Source: Flavobacterium sp. IMCC34852 (GTDB lineage: Bacteria > Bacteroidota > Bacteroidia > Flavobacteriales > Flavobacteriaceae). From it: a DNA stretch of 64,000 nucleotides. The notes below the pieces were generated by a model. The model did not search any database, had not been told where the DNA came from, and was given only the letters and a program-made list of their open reading frames with translations. The DNA lies in contig NZ_CP121446.1 in assembly GCF_030643905.1 (NCBI RefSeq), positions 3,020,001-3,084,000 on the forward strand, written 5' to 3'. Position numbers and translations under genes: made by a program. Below, piece after piece: positions 25,020-33,985 of this stretch; within the stretch, counting starts at the first letter, position 1; the number at the start of each line of letters is the position of its first letter.

Positions 25020-26912
25020 TTGGATAGACCACTCGAAATCCTAACTAAATACTGGAAACACGACGCTTTTCGCGAACCGCAAGAAGCCATTATTGCTTCG
25101 GTATTAGAAGGTAAAGACACTTTTGCCTTGATGCCGACCGGTGGTGGAAAATCGATTTGTTTCCAAGTTCCGGGTATGATGATGGAAGGCATTTGTTTGG
25201 TGATTTCTCCACTCATTGCCTTGATGAAAGACCAAGTCCAAAATTTACAAAACAAAGGCATTAAAGCCATTGCCTTAACCGGTGGAATTCGCCAAGAGGA
25301 AATTATCGATTTGCTCGATAATTGTCAGTTTGGAAATTACAAATTCCTCTATCTTTCTCCCGAACGCTTGCAAAACGACTGGATTTTGGAACGCATAAAA
25401 AATCTCTCGATAAATCTTATCGCTATTGATGAAGCGCATTGTGTTTCGCAATGGGGACATGATTTCCGTCCGGCCTATTTGAAGATTGTACAGCTAAAAG
25501 AGTTCTTCCCTAAAGTGCCTTTTTTGGCTTTAACGGCCTCGGCTACTCCACGAGTTAAAGATGATATTATTACCCAATTACAACTCAAAAACCCGCAAAT
25601 TTTCACCAAATCATTTTACAGAGAAAACATTGCCTATATGGTTTTTGAAACCGAAGACAAATTGCATTTGCTGCAACAAATTTTGTATAAAAATCCGCAA
25701 CCGTCTATAGTTTATGTTACCAATAGAAAGTCGTGTTTAGAAACGGCCAAACAATTAGAGAGTCTAGGATTTACAGCTACTTTTTACCACGGTGGTTTAT
25801 CGGCTAAAGATAAGGAAAAGAACATGCAACTTTGGATGGAAGAAAAAGTCCAAGTCATAGTAGCCACGAATGCTTTCGGAATGGGTATTGACAAATCGAA
25901 TGTCAAAACCATTATTCATTTGCATTGGCCTCAAAACTTAGAAAATTATTACCAAGAAGCCGGTCGTGCCGGAAGAAACGGTGACAAAGCCTTTGCCATT
26001 TTACTCAACAATCCTACGGATATTCTTCATGCCGAAGCGCAATTTCTTGGTGTTTTACCGGATAAAGCTTTTTTGAATTTGGTCTTTTCAAAATTGTGCA
26101 ACTATTTCCAAATTGCCTATGGCGAAGGAATTGACGAACAGTTTAGTTTTAACTTGAATCACTTTTGCACCAAATACAATTTTCCAACCTTAAAAACCTA
26201 CAACGCTTTACAGTTCCTTGACCGACAAGGCATCATTACTTTGTCTCAGGAATTCTCTGAGAAAATCACTTTGCAATTTGTTATTCCGTCTAAAGAAGTC
26301 ATTCGGTATATGAGTTTGCATTCGAATGATGAAGAAATTATCTTGACCATCTTGCGGACTTATCCCGGCGTTTACGATATGCAAACTGCTTTTAATCTAT
26401 CATTGATTGCCAAAAAAGCCAATCACACGGAAACTGAAGTCCTTTCACTTTTGCAAAAATTAAAAGAAAAAAACATCATTGAAATGACCGCCAAAAACAA
26501 TGATGCCACCATTACTTTTAATGAAGTAAGAGAAGATGAACGCACCATCAATAGGGTTTCAAAATATTTGGAAGCCCAAAACAAGTTAAAAACTGAGCAA
26601 CTTAAAGCGGTTTTACACTATTGTCAAGACCAAAACACCTGTAAGAGTAAAGTATTGATGCAGTATTTCGGCGAAAGCCCAAAAGAAGATTGCGGTATTT
26701 GCTCCTATTGTATGGCCAAAAATAAAAAGAGGCAAAATCCCGAAACAGTATCGGAAAAGATTTTAACCTTATTAAAAATGCAGGATTTCAATTCGAGAGA
26801 TATTCAAAAGTTGACCAAACTTCCGAAAGACGATATTATCTTTGCCTTGCAAAAGTTGTTGGAAGAAGAAACCATCAGCATCAAATCGAATAATTTATAC
26901 TCCTTAAAATAA
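25020..26912 (+). CDS. recQ: RecQ family ATP-dependent DNA helicase
   Basis: The 630-residue protein starts at a TTG codon (LDRPLEILTKYWKHDAFREP) with the RecQ N-terminal motif FREPQEAIIASVLEGKD just before Walker A MPTGGGKSICFQVP. DEAHCVSQWGHDFRP and ALTASATPR follow, then helicase motifs VATNAFGMGIDKSNV and QEAGRAGRNG. Zinc-ligand cysteines of the RecQ C-terminal domain are seen in CKSKVLMQYFGE and CGICSYC (~residues 540-565). It unwinds DNA 3'-5' in recombination and fork repair. A C-terminal winged-helix part is present but no typical HRDC domain was recognised. The next gene fmt starts two bases after the stop. Confidence 0.93.
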   Translation: MDRPLEILTKYWKHDAFREPQEAIIASVLEGKDTFALMPTGGGKSICFQVPGMMMEGICLVISPLIALMKDQVQNLQNKGIKAIALTGGIRQEEIIDLLDNCQFGNYKFLYLSPERLQNDWILERIKNLSINLIAIDEAHCVSQWGHDFRPAYLKIVQLKEFFPKVPFLALTASATPRVKDDIITQLQLKNPQIFTKSFYRENIAYMVFETEDKLHLLQQILYKNPQPSIVYVTNRKSCLETAKQLESLGFTATFYHGGLSAKDKEKNMQLWMEEKVQVIVATNAFGMGIDKSNVKTIIHLHWPQNLENYYQEAGRAGRNGDKAFAILLNNPTDILHAEAQFLGVLPDKAFLNLVFSKLCNYFQIAYGEGIDEQFSFNLNHFCTKYNFPTLKTYNALQFLDRQGIITLSQEFSEKITLQFVIPSKEVIRYMSLHSNDEEIILTILRTYPGVYDMQTAFNLSLIAKKANHTETEVLSLLQKLKEKNIIEMTAKNNDATITFNEVREDERTINRVSKYLEAQNKLKTEQLKAVLHYCQDQNTCKSKVLMQYFGESPKEDCGICSYCMAKNKKRQNPETVSEKILTLLKMQDFNSRDIQKLTKLPKDDIIFALQKLLEEETISIKSNNLYSLK

Positions 26913-26914
26913 GC

Positions 26915-27862
26915 ATGGAAAAATTACGCATCGTTTTTATGGGAACACCCGAGTTTGCCGTTGGCATTTTGGACACCATAATCAAAAATAATTATGAAGT
27001 GGTTGGTGTTATCACCGCAGTAGACAAACCGGCCGGTCGTGGCCAAAAGATTAAATATTCGGCAGTAAAGGAATATGCTTTGGAACACAACTTAAGACTA
27101 TTACAACCATCCAATTTAAAAGACGAAACCTTTTTGGAGGAATTGCAAAGTTTAAAGGCCAACTTACAAGTCGTAGTGGCTTTCAGAATGTTGCCCGAAG
27201 TGGTTTGGCGTATGCCGAAATTAGGCACATTCAATCTTCATGCTTCGTTGTTGCCTAATTATCGCGGCGCAGCACCAATCAATTGGGCTATTATTAATGG
27301 AGAAACCAAAACCGGGGTGACTACTTTCTTTATTGATGATAAGATTGATACCGGCGCGATGATCTTGAGTAGAGAAACAACAATCAGTGCTGATGAAAAT
27401 GCCGGCGAGTTGCACGACAGATTAATGGTATTAGGAAGCGAAGCAGTGAAAGCGACTTTGGCTTTAATTGAAAACGTAGCAGTTGTCACTACAATACAAG
27501 TTGACCATTCAGAAATTAAAACGGCTTACAAACTTAATCGCGATAACTGTAAAGTTGACTGGACAAAATCGGCTTCGGAGATTCACAATTTAATTCGAGG
27601 ATTATCTCCTTATCCGGCCGCATGGTGTTATTTTAAAGACAAAGGCGAAGAATGGAATGTAAAATTATATGAAGCCAAAGTGATTTCAGAAGCACATTCT
27701 TTTAATATCGGTCAAATCATCACCAGCAAAAAAGAAATCAAAGTAGCGGTGAAAGACGGATTTATCCAAATCTTGAGTTTACAACTTCCCGGAAAGAAAA
27801 AAATGCTGGCTCATGAGTTGTTAAACGGCGTATCATTTTCGGAAAGAGCGCAAGCAGAATAA
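26915..27862 (+). CDS. fmt: Methionyl-tRNA formyltransferase
   Basis: The 315-residue enzyme begins MEKLRIVFMGTPEFAVGILD. It has the formyl-transfer core FNLHASLLPNYRGAAPINW (catalytic Asn and His) and GVTTFFIDDKIDTGAMIL with the catalytic Asp. A C-terminal OB-like tRNA-binding domain follows (~residues 210-315, HNLIRGLSPYPAAW). It formylates initiator Met-tRNA using 10-formyl-tetrahydrofolate. It is coupled to recQ with only two bases between them. Confidence 0.97.
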   Translation: MEKLRIVFMGTPEFAVGILDTIIKNNYEVVGVITAVDKPAGRGQKIKYSAVKEYALEHNLRLLQPSNLKDETFLEELQSLKANLQVVVAFRMLPEVVWRMPKLGTFNLHASLLPNYRGAAPINWAIINGETKTGVTTFFIDDKIDTGAMILSRETTISADENAGELHDRLMVLGSEAVKATLALIENVAVVTTIQVDHSEIKTAYKLNRDNCKVDWTKSASEIHNLIRGLSPYPAAWCYFKDKGEEWNVKLYEAKVISEAHSFNIGQIITSKKEIKVAVKDGFIQILSLQLPGKKKMLAHELLNGVSFSERAQAE

Positions 27863-27908
27863 GGTCTCGAGCGGTTTTTAGTTAAAAAAATCGACGAAAA
27901 ACAAGGGT

Positions 27909-27940
27909 TTATCAACAAAAGTTTCAAGTTATCAACAAAA
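27909..27940. repeat. Direct repeat of TTATCAACAAAA upstream of hup
   Basis: Two exact 12-base copies start 20 bases apart (27909-27920 and 27929-27940), about two helix turns. Each contains TTATCAACA, one base from the DnaA-box consensus TTATNCACA. They lie ~25 bases upstream of the hup promoter and could bind a regulator. Confidence 0.5.
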
Positions 27941-27963
27941 CCTTGAAAAAAACGCCAAAACGC

Positions 27964-27993
27964 TTGTGTGGTAAGGAATTCCTATTAAATTTG
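27964..27993 (+). promoter_or_regulatory. Promoter of the HU gene
   Basis: TTG (27964-27966), 19 bases, then TAAATTTG (27986-27993) form a complete Bacteroidota promoter. Transcription would begin near 27998, leaving a ~40-base leader before the ATG at 28038. Confidence 0.75.
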
Positions 27994-28037
27994 TTATCAT
28001 TAACAAAATGTTTAACCAACAATTAATAACTAACATT

Positions 28038-28310
28038 ATGAACAAATCAGAATTAATCGATGCAATTGCAGCTGACGCTGGAATCACAAAAGCTGCTGCA
28101 AAATTAGCTTTAGAATCATTTTTAGGAAATGTAGGTGGTACTTTGAAAAAAGGTGGAAGAGTATCTTTAGTAGGTTTCGGTTCTTGGTCAGTATCTAAAA
28201 GAGCTGCAAGAGACGGAAGAAATCCTCAAACAGGAAAAACTATCAAAATCGCTGCTAAAAATGTAGTTAAATTCAAAGCTGGTGCTGAATTAGACGGAGC
28301 AGTAAACTAA
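28038..28310 (+). CDS. hup: HU family DNA-binding protein
   Basis: From the ATG at 28038 the protein has 90 residues, MNKSELIDAIAADAGITKAA at the start, then GGRVSLVGFGSWSVSKRAAR with the DNA-wrapping arm RDGRNPQTGKTIKIAAKNV. This is the standard HU/IHF fold: a helical dimer body and two beta arms that bend DNA. The frame is open ten codons upstream but the HU family start is the later ATG. A strong promoter and a terminator show it is monocistronic, and the codon usage (many GCT, AGA, TTA) suggests high expression. Confidence 0.95.
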   Translation: MNKSELIDAIAADAGITKAAAKLALESFLGNVGGTLKKGGRVSLVGFGSWSVSKRAARDGRNPQTGKTIKIAAKNVVKFKAGAELDGAVN

Positions 28311-28332
28311 TACATTAGTTCTTCTGATATAC

Positions 28333-28366
28333 AAAAACCATCTCGGTCAAACGAGATGGTTTTTTT
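28333..28366 (+). terminator. Rho-independent terminator of hup
   Basis: AACCATCTCG and CGAGATGGTT form a perfect ten-pair stem around GTCAAA, followed by a T-rich run. Confidence 0.9.
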
Positions 28367-28432
28367 GTTTTTACCAAAATCATTTGGATTTTTAATTTTT
28401 TTTTACCAACTTTAGTAAAAATTTAGGCACAA

Positions 28433-28993
28433 ATGATCTCAGAAAAATTACAAAAAGGTCAATTATTAATTGCTGAACCTTCGATTATCGGGGATTTGTC
28501 ATTTAATCGATCTGTAATTTTATTGGCCGACCATAATGAGGAAGGTTCGGTAGGGTTTATTTTGAATAAGCCTCTAAAATATACCATTAATGATTTACTA
28601 CCGGAAATTGATGCCAAATTTAAAATCTACAATGGCGGTCCGGTTGAACAAGACAATTTGTATTTTATTCACAATGTTCCAAAGCTGATTCCCAATAGTA
28701 TTGAGATTTCCAATGGTATTTTTTGGGGTGGCGATTTTGAATTGACAAAGGATTTAATCAACAAAGGGTTGATAAAAAAGAAAAACATTCGGTTCTTTTT
28801 GGGCTACACCGGTTGGGATTCAGAGCAATTGGAGAACGAAATGCAATCTAACTCATGGATACTGACTAAAAATATCTATGAAAACAGAATCTTGGGCAAA
28901 GCTTCAGTTCACTTTTGGAAAGAAAGAATCATCGAATTAGGCGGTGAATACCTTATTTGGTCAAATGCACCCGAAAATCCTATCTTGAATTAA
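28433..28993 (+). CDS. YqgE/AlgH family protein
   Basis: The 186-residue protein has the family marks GQLLIAEPSIIGDLSFNRSV and LLADHNEEGSVGFILNKPL at the N-terminus, NGGPVEQDNLYFIH in the middle and FFLGYTGWDSEQLENEM later. AlgH/YqgE proteins are widespread, of unknown biochemical function, and were first linked to alginate regulation in Pseudomonas. It is cytoplasmic with no signal. Its stop codon overlaps the stop of the converging aminotransferase gene by two bases. Confidence 0.92.
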   Translation: MISEKLQKGQLLIAEPSIIGDLSFNRSVILLADHNEEGSVGFILNKPLKYTINDLLPEIDAKFKIYNGGPVEQDNLYFIHNVPKLIPNSIEISNGIFWGGDFELTKDLINKGLIKKKNIRFFLGYTGWDSEQLENEMQSNSWILTKNIYENRILGKASVHFWKERIIELGGEYLIWSNAPENPILN

Positions 28994-29826
28994 ACTTTTA
29001 TCGATTGATTTAGTTTACTTAACAATTCCTTAGACAATTTTGTGTCAAATTCCTTTTTACGGTATTTTGTAATTGGTTGGATACCTACAATCACGTTGGT
29101 TATAAATAATTCATCGGCTTTTTGTAGATCAAAAGGAGAAATTTCATTTTCAACCGCCTCAACATCGCCCAATTCTTTTGCTAATTTCAATATTTGCTTT
29201 CTCATGATTCCGTTTAAACATCCTTCTGCAATTGGCGGTGTAATCAATTGGTTGTTCAGTAGCATAAACAGATTCCCATTGGTAGCTTCCACAACATTTT
29301 TATCTTCGTTGATCAGCAGACATGAATCCAGTTGGTTTTCTTGAGCAAAAATACTGGCGGTAATTTGGATGATTTTATTGTTGGTTTTGATTGTAGAAAG
29401 CAATTGTTTCTTGACTACAAAGTCTTTATACAAATCGACCTCAAAAGATTTATCGGTTATAGTATACAATTCATTCGACAACCCATTGGCTTGAATTACA
29501 AAGGAAACCGAATTATCGGAAGGAGTATAAAAACCACCTTCGTTTCTAAAAACCGTCAATCTTACTCGAGCGGAATTTTGAATTTTTTGTTGGTTTACCA
29601 AGGTTAAAATTTGATTTTCGAGGTATTCGAAAGTAAAAGACATTGGGATTTTCATTCTGATAATCCGCATGGAAGATAACAATCTGAAGTAATGATCCTC
29701 AAAAAAAAGGATACGATTGTTGACCACTTTTAGGGTTTCAAACACGCCGTCACCATACAGAAAAGAGCGATTTGAAACCGATAGTTGCAATTCAGAATTC
29801 AGAATTTCACCATTAAAATTTATCAT
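28990..29826 (-). CDS. Class IV aminotransferase / aminodeoxychorismate lyase-like enzyme
   Basis: The 278-residue protein is a fold-type IV PLP enzyme. It has NRSFLYGDGVFETLKV near the N-terminus, the probable PLP-binding Lys in LLSTIKTNNKIIQI, and VVEATNGNLFMLLN followed by TPPIAEGCLNGIMRKQIL. Family members are branched-chain aminotransferases, D-amino-acid transaminases and PabC. The length and YGDGVFET start favour a PabC-like or D-amino-acid role, but the substrate cannot be settled by eye. The ATG follows directly after a hairpin with a T8 run. Confidence 0.85.
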   Translation of the reverse strand: MINFNGEILNSELQLSVSNRSFLYGDGVFETLKVVNNRILFFEDHYFRLLSSMRIIRMKIPMSFTFEYLENQILTLVNQQKIQNSARVRLTVFRNEGGFYTPSDNSVSFVIQANGLSNELYTITDKSFEVDLYKDFVVKKQLLSTIKTNNKIIQITASIFAQENQLDSCLLINEDKNVVEATNGNLFMLLNNQLITPPIAEGCLNGIMRKQILKLAKELGDVEAVENEISPFDLQKADELFITNVIVGIQPITKYRKKEFDTKLSKELLSKLNQSIKV

Positions 29827-29860
29827 AAAAAAAACCGCCTTATTTTTAGAATAAGACGGG
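29827..29860 (-). terminator. Hairpin with T8 run immediately before an ATG
   Basis: On the minus strand CCGTCTTATT pairs with AATAAGGCGG (one G-T) around CTAA and is followed by T8 and then directly by the aminotransferase ATG. It probably ends transcripts of the START-like gene. It may also act in the leader of the aminotransferase, since a TAnnTTTG box lies just upstream. Confidence 0.7.
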
Positions 29861-29861
29861 G

Positions 29862-29869
29862 CAAATATA
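29862..29869 (-). promoter_or_regulatory. Possible -7 box of the aminotransferase gene
   Basis: The minus strand reads TATATTTG, a TAnnTTTG match placing the transcript start at the foot of the hairpin described at 29827-29860. No -33 TTG was found at 19 bases. Confidence 0.4.
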
Positions 29870-29884
29870 ACTTTAAAATAGGAT

Positions 29885-30277
29885 TTATATAGAGCCTATA
29901 ACATGTTTTAAATCGGAAATTTGATTTTCCCATAAAAGTTTTGACTCTTCTAATTCGTCCTCAATGGCGTAATCAACAACCATTAAAGAAACATCTTTGG
30001 TGATTTCATCTTCCAGAATTCTCAACTCAAAGTAATACTCGGTATCTTTCTTATTATCATCAACCCATTTAAATTTTACTTTTTCTCCTGTTTTTTTGGA
30101 GGCTAATCGGGCGTTTTCTTCAACATCATCCCAAATAAAAGTGAAAAATTCACCTCTGGAATTTACATTATCCGCGAACCATTCTTGTAAACCTGAAGGA
30201 GTTGAAATGTATTGATATAACAATTGAGGTGATGAATTCAAAGGAAACTCAAGCTCATAACGAATTTTACTATCCAT
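29885..30277 (-). CDS. START-like (SRPBCC/AHSA1-type) domain protein
   Basis: The 130-residue protein starts MDSKIRYELEFPLNSSPQLL and has STPSGLQEWFADNVNSRGEFFTFIW, the opening helix-grip pattern of AHSA1/START-like proteins, then DTEYYFELRILEDEITKDVSL and a long C-terminal helix. This matches the short START-like family of Bacteroidota. It should be a cytoplasmic small-molecule or protein binder, but no ligand is known. It is flanked by the aminotransferase and, divergently, the tRNA gene. Confidence 0.8.
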   Translation of the reverse strand: MDSKIRYELEFPLNSSPQLLYQYISTPSGLQEWFADNVNSRGEFFTFIWDDVEENARLASKKTGEKVKFKWVDDNKKDTEYYFELRILEDEITKDVSLMVVDYAIEDELEESKLLWENQISDLKHVIGSI

Positions 30278-30364
30278 GATTAGAACAAATTTTTGGGAAA
30301 TATATAGAATATAAAATCAAAAAAAAAACGTTTTTTAAAAATAAAAAAAATAACCGTTATATGT

Positions 30365-30394
30365 TTGCAGCCAATAATTTTAATTTTATATTTG
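30365..30394 (+). promoter_or_regulatory. Promoter of the tRNA gene
   Basis: TTG (30365-30367), a 19-base spacer and TATATTTG (30387-30394) match the consensus fully. Transcription should start near 30399, about 24 bases before the mature tRNA. Confidence 0.8.
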
Positions 30395-30422
30395 CACCCG
30401 CATTCAGGGAATGCTTACTCAT

Positions 30423-30496
30423 GGCGAGGTAGCTCAGTCGGTTAGAGCGCAGGATTCATAACCCTGAGGTCGAGAGTTCAAATCTCTCTCTCGCTA
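30423..30496 (+). tRNA. tRNA with anticodon CAT, probably elongator Met
   Basis: The 74-base gene folds into a cloverleaf: acceptor GGCGAGG with TCTCGCT (G-T pairs at both ends), D arm starting TAGCTCAG, anticodon loop TTCATAA giving CAT, and T arm GAGAG-TTCAAAT-CTCTC. The discriminator is A, and CCA is not encoded. The three G-C pairs of initiator tRNAs are absent from the anticodon stem, so this is not the initiator. A lysidine-type Ile(CAT) tRNA cannot be excluded by eye. A consensus promoter precedes it and a strong terminator follows. Confidence 0.93.
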
Positions 30497-30500
30497 CAAA

Positions 30501-30531
30501 AAAAGGCTTGGAAATTTCCAAGCCTTTTTTT
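30501..30531 (+). terminator. Rho-independent terminator after the tRNA gene
   Basis: GGCTTGGAAA and TTTCCAAGCC form a perfect stem (30505-30524) flanked by A-rich and T7 runs, so it can work in both directions. Confidence 0.9.
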
Positions 30532-30651
30532 ATTTACACTACATCCTCTTTAGCCATTATTTTTTCACCAACCTTTCTAGAAATTAAATCGAGAAGACTA
30601 AAGCAATATAATCTTATTGTAAGTATTTTACCTTTTATAATTGATTTTTTA

Positions 30652-30682
30652 TGCATTTCATCGATTATTTAATGCTTTTTAT
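30652..30682 (+). promoter_or_regulatory. LytTR-type direct-repeat operator, copy 1
   Basis: TGCATTTCAT (30652-30661), 11 bases, then TGCTTTTTAT (30673-30682). The layout of two ten-base sites with an 11-base gap is the same as the copy before the next gene and matches the E. coli YpdB site type (GGCATTTCAT-N11-GGCATTTCAT). It lies 21 bases upstream of the -7 box at 30704-30711, taking the place of a -33 element. Confidence 0.65.
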
Positions 30683-30703
30683 CGATTTATGTAAACTCTT
30701 TTA

Positions 30704-30711
30704 TAGTTTTG
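30704..30711 (+). promoter_or_regulatory. -7 box of the first surface-protein gene
   Basis: TAGTTTTG matches TAnnTTTG. There is no TTG at 19 bases; the second half of the direct repeat ends there instead, as expected for an activator-dependent promoter. Confidence 0.5.
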
Positions 30712-30782
30712 GAATGTCAAATAAAACTATGGAGCATTAGCTTCATAATAAATAATTAATCATTAACTAAACCCCAAGAGTT

Positions 30783-33700
30783 ATGAAAAACACATTACTT
30801 AACCTACAGAAAAATTATTTCCTTGCAATTGCGTTATTGATAACGTCAATTTCATTTGGTCAGGATTACTATGATTCTAATGGAAATATTATTTGGAACG
30901 CAACAGCAAACAGCGGTTACAATAACAACGTCGATTTAATCGGTCGAGATGACAACCTGAGTTTTAATAAAAAGCAAAACACAGGCGTGAGCCCAACTCC
31001 ATTTGTTACTATAGGCTTAGGCAACATAGCAATTTCAAATGCGGCTAACCCTAATACATTCAGTGCAGACAGAAACTATCTTGTTTGGGGTGATAATGGC
31101 AGTGACATGAATGATTCATTTAGTGATGTCACATTGAGTTTTGGTGGTACATCAGGCGTTTCAACTTCAGTTGATCTTCCAAACAGAAGATGGAAAATTG
31201 TGGAATCAGGTGGTGATGTCGGCAAGATAAAAGTATCTATTCCTTCGTCAGGAATGTTAGGAATGCCCACTTTAGCCGGAAACGACTCCTATGTAATGAT
31301 TGTGGCAAGTGATGCCTCTTTTACTACAGATGTAGAAACAGTATTTTTAACCATCAGTGGTTTAAATCAAGTGGCCGACTTTGACTTTGACGGAACTAAG
31401 TATTTTACTTTTGGTGTAGCTCAACAAACTAGTTTTTCAAGACATGCCTCATTTGATGGTGTTGATGAATTAATAAAATTTGAAGCTGTAAATAACTTAA
31501 CCAGCAGTTTTACCATGATGTTTTGGGTAAGACCTACAGGGCAAAATGCCTTATCTACGGATAGAACAATCGTTTCAAAATATGATGGCTCAACAGGATA
31601 TAGAGTATACTTGTCTACAGACAACAAAATCAACGTTTCTTGGACAGGCGGAACAACATTAACTTCATCGACTGTTTTACCTAATTCAATTTGGCACAAC
31701 ATTGCCATAGTTTTTTCAAATAATTCAACAAAATTATATATTGATGGTCTTTTAGATTCAACTGTTGCTTCTGTAGCTCCTACTTCAAACACAAACAATT
31801 TTTCAATTGGTGCCGAATACAGAAACAAATCAGACATCAGAAATTACTTTGCCGGAGATATTGACGAATTCAGATTATGGGATAGAAGTGTAAGTATTGC
31901 CAATATTAAATTCATGATGAACCAAGAAATACTTCAAAGCGGTGTTGGTATTAAAGGAGCAATCATTCCTGAAACCATAACAAGAAATGATATCAGAACT
32001 TTAAAATGGGCAAATCTTGTGGCTTATTACTCGATGAATTCTTTCATTGGAACTCATGTTGATGATGACTCAGCCAAAAACAACAGAGGTAATTTATTCA
32101 ATCTAAACAAAGTTACCGTAGCCAATCAAACCGCTCCAATGCCTTATGAGACAGCTCTTGAAGGGCAATGGTCAAATTCTAACACTTGGGCCAACGGCGC
32201 TATCCAAAGCCCTCCAAACAGTGTTTCAATAATTAATAACACAACGCCGATCAATTGGAATATTGTTCGAACCAGTCATAATGTATTCACAACAACAAAC
32301 AAAGTCTTACTTGGTTTGTTAGTATCGAACAATACCTTGACTGCAAACAACAATATCAAGGTTGAAGTTTCTCACTACTTGAAATTAGAAGGAAAAATTG
32401 ATCTGGAAGGAAAATCTCAATTACTACAACCCAATAATAGTGATCTAGATGTGACTAGTTCAGGTTCAATTGAACGTGACCAACAAGGTCAATCCAATAT
32501 TTATAATTACAATTATTGGTCATCACCGGTAAGCTCTATCAATAACACTACCATCAATCATGGCTTTACTGTGGCTGATGTTATGAAAGACGGAACTACT
32601 TCAATTCCGCAAAATATAGTTTGGTCGGCCGGAATTGATGGTTCGCCTACCAGCCCTATAACATTAGCTAGCTATTGGATTTTTAATTTTCAAGAATTAA
32701 ACAACGGATTTGCCAACTGGGGAGCTATAGGACAAAACGGAAATTTACTTCCTGGTCAAGGTTACACTTTGAAAGGTTCGGGGACTTTAGCTGCTAAACA
32801 AAACTATACTTTTGTTGGAAAACCAAATAATGGTACTATAACTTCAACTGTATCCTCAGGAAACTTAAATCTATGTGGAAATCCATATCCATCTGCTATT
32901 GATGCCAATAAGTTCATTGATGATAATGCATCAAGTATAACAGGGACTCTATATTTCTGGGAGCATTACAACACTAATACTTCTCACAATACAATTCAAT
33001 ATCAAGGAGGTTATGCTACTTATACCAAAACCGGAGGAACAGCACCGGTAGCACCTTCTGGAGTAAGCGGTATGGGAACTAGTGCAAAAAAACCTAAGAG
33101 ATACATTCCTGTGGGACAAGGATTCTTTGTAGCAGGTTCAGCAACAGGCGGAACCATTACATACAAAAATTCTCAAAGAGCATTTGTTAAAGAAGATCAA
33201 TCAACATCATATACATTGTTTAGAACTAATAATTCAATAACTGAAAATTCAGAAGATGAAAGTGGATTAGATGTTGAAGAAGAATTTACTAAATTGAGTT
33301 TAGGATTTGATTCTGCTAATAATTACCACAGACAAATATTACTTGGTTTCATGAATCAATATGCAACCTCAGGACTTGACAATGGTTATGATGGATTAAG
33401 TATTGAGTCATTAACAAATGATATGTATTTTATCAATGAGGGAACAAGATTAAATATTCAAGGAGATGGATATTTCAATATAAACAATATTTATCCGCTT
33501 GGCGTGAAAAATGCTGTTGCCGGAACTGTAAAATTCAGTGTTGATAACAAAGAATTTATGGATGAAAATCAAGATATCTTTATTTATGATAGCTTAACAG
33601 ATCAATATCACAACATCAAATCAGAAAGTTTTGAAATTGATTTACCAGCCGGAACAAACGATACCAGATTTTCTTTAAGATTTACAAACGCAAGTGCATT

Positions 33701-33971
33701 GGGAACTAACCAAAACCAATTACAAAACGGTATTACTGTAGTTCATTCTCAATCTGATGAAATGATTACAATTAAAAATGAATTGCAAGATGTCAATATA
33801 GATTCTGTAATCTTATTCAATTTAATGGGTCAAAAAGTTAATACTTGGACATTGGATAACCAAAATCAAAACAATATCCAACTTCCTGTTAATAACTTAA
33901 ACAGTGGTGCATATATTGTTAAAGTAAACACTATCAAAGGTAGCACTAGTAAAAAGTTCATAATTAAATAA
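30783..33971 (+). CDS. T9SS-exported LamG-domain surface protein
   Basis: The 1062-residue protein has a signal peptide (YFLAIALLITSISFGQ) and an N-terminal segment with IIWNATANSGYNNNVDLIGRDD (residues ~35-60). A concanavalin-type LamG domain follows at about residues 220-375 (FTMMFWVRPTG, LYIDGLLDSTVA). A long middle region carries the phrase GQGYTLKGSGTL. At the end a type A T9SS sorting domain (~residues 985-1062) finishes GAYIVKVNTIKGSTSKKFIIK. It should be secreted through the type IX system and attached to the cell surface. LamG domains often bind carbohydrate. It is related end to end to the C-terminal third of the giant protein next door. Confidence 0.88.
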   Translation: MKNTLLNLQKNYFLAIALLITSISFGQDYYDSNGNIIWNATANSGYNNNVDLIGRDDNLSFNKKQNTGVSPTPFVTIGLGNIAISNAANPNTFSADRNYLVWGDNGSDMNDSFSDVTLSFGGTSGVSTSVDLPNRRWKIVESGGDVGKIKVSIPSSGMLGMPTLAGNDSYVMIVASDASFTTDVETVFLTISGLNQVADFDFDGTKYFTFGVAQQTSFSRHASFDGVDELIKFEAVNNLTSSFTMMFWVRPTGQNALSTDRTIVSKYDGSTGYRVYLSTDNKINVSWTGGTTLTSSTVLPNSIWHNIAIVFSNNSTKLYIDGLLDSTVASVAPTSNTNNFSIGAEYRNKSDIRNYFAGDIDEFRLWDRSVSIANIKFMMNQEILQSGVGIKGAIIPETITRNDIRTLKWANLVAYYSMNSFIGTHVDDDSAKNNRGNLFNLNKVTVANQTAPMPYETALEGQWSNSNTWANGAIQSPPNSVSIINNTTPINWNIVRTSHNVFTTTNKVLLGLLVSNNTLTANNNIKVEVSHYLKLEGKIDLEGKSQLLQPNNSDLDVTSSGSIERDQQGQSNIYNYNYWSSPVSSINNTTINHGFTVADVMKDGTTSIPQNIVWSAGIDGSPTSPITLASYWIFNFQELNNGFANWGAIGQNGNLLPGQGYTLKGSGTLAAKQNYTFVGKPNNGTITSTVSSGNLNLCGNPYPSAIDANKFIDDNASSITGTLYFWEHYNTNTSHNTIQYQGGYATYTKTGGTAPVAPSGVSGMGTSAKKPKRYIPVGQGFFVAGSATGGTITYKNSQRAFVKEDQSTSYTLFRTNNSITENSEDESGLDVEEEFTKLSLGFDSANNYHRQILLGFMNQYATSGLDNGYDGLSIESLTNDMYFINEGTRLNIQGDGYFNINNIYPLGVKNAVAGTVKFSVDNKEFMDENQDIFIYDSLTDQYHNIKSESFEIDLPAGTNDTRFSLRFTNASALGTNQNQLQNGITVVHSQSDEMITIKNELQDVNIDSVILFNLMGQKVNTWTLDNQNQNNIQLPVNNLNSGAYIVKVNTIKGSTSKKFIIK

Positions 33972-33985
33972 TTTTAATATTTTTC

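Noticed and set aside
30423..30496. Integration site at the tRNA gene next to the surface-protein genes
   Set aside because: No duplicated tRNA 3' end, integrase or other mobility gene was found on either side of 30.5-43.7 kb.
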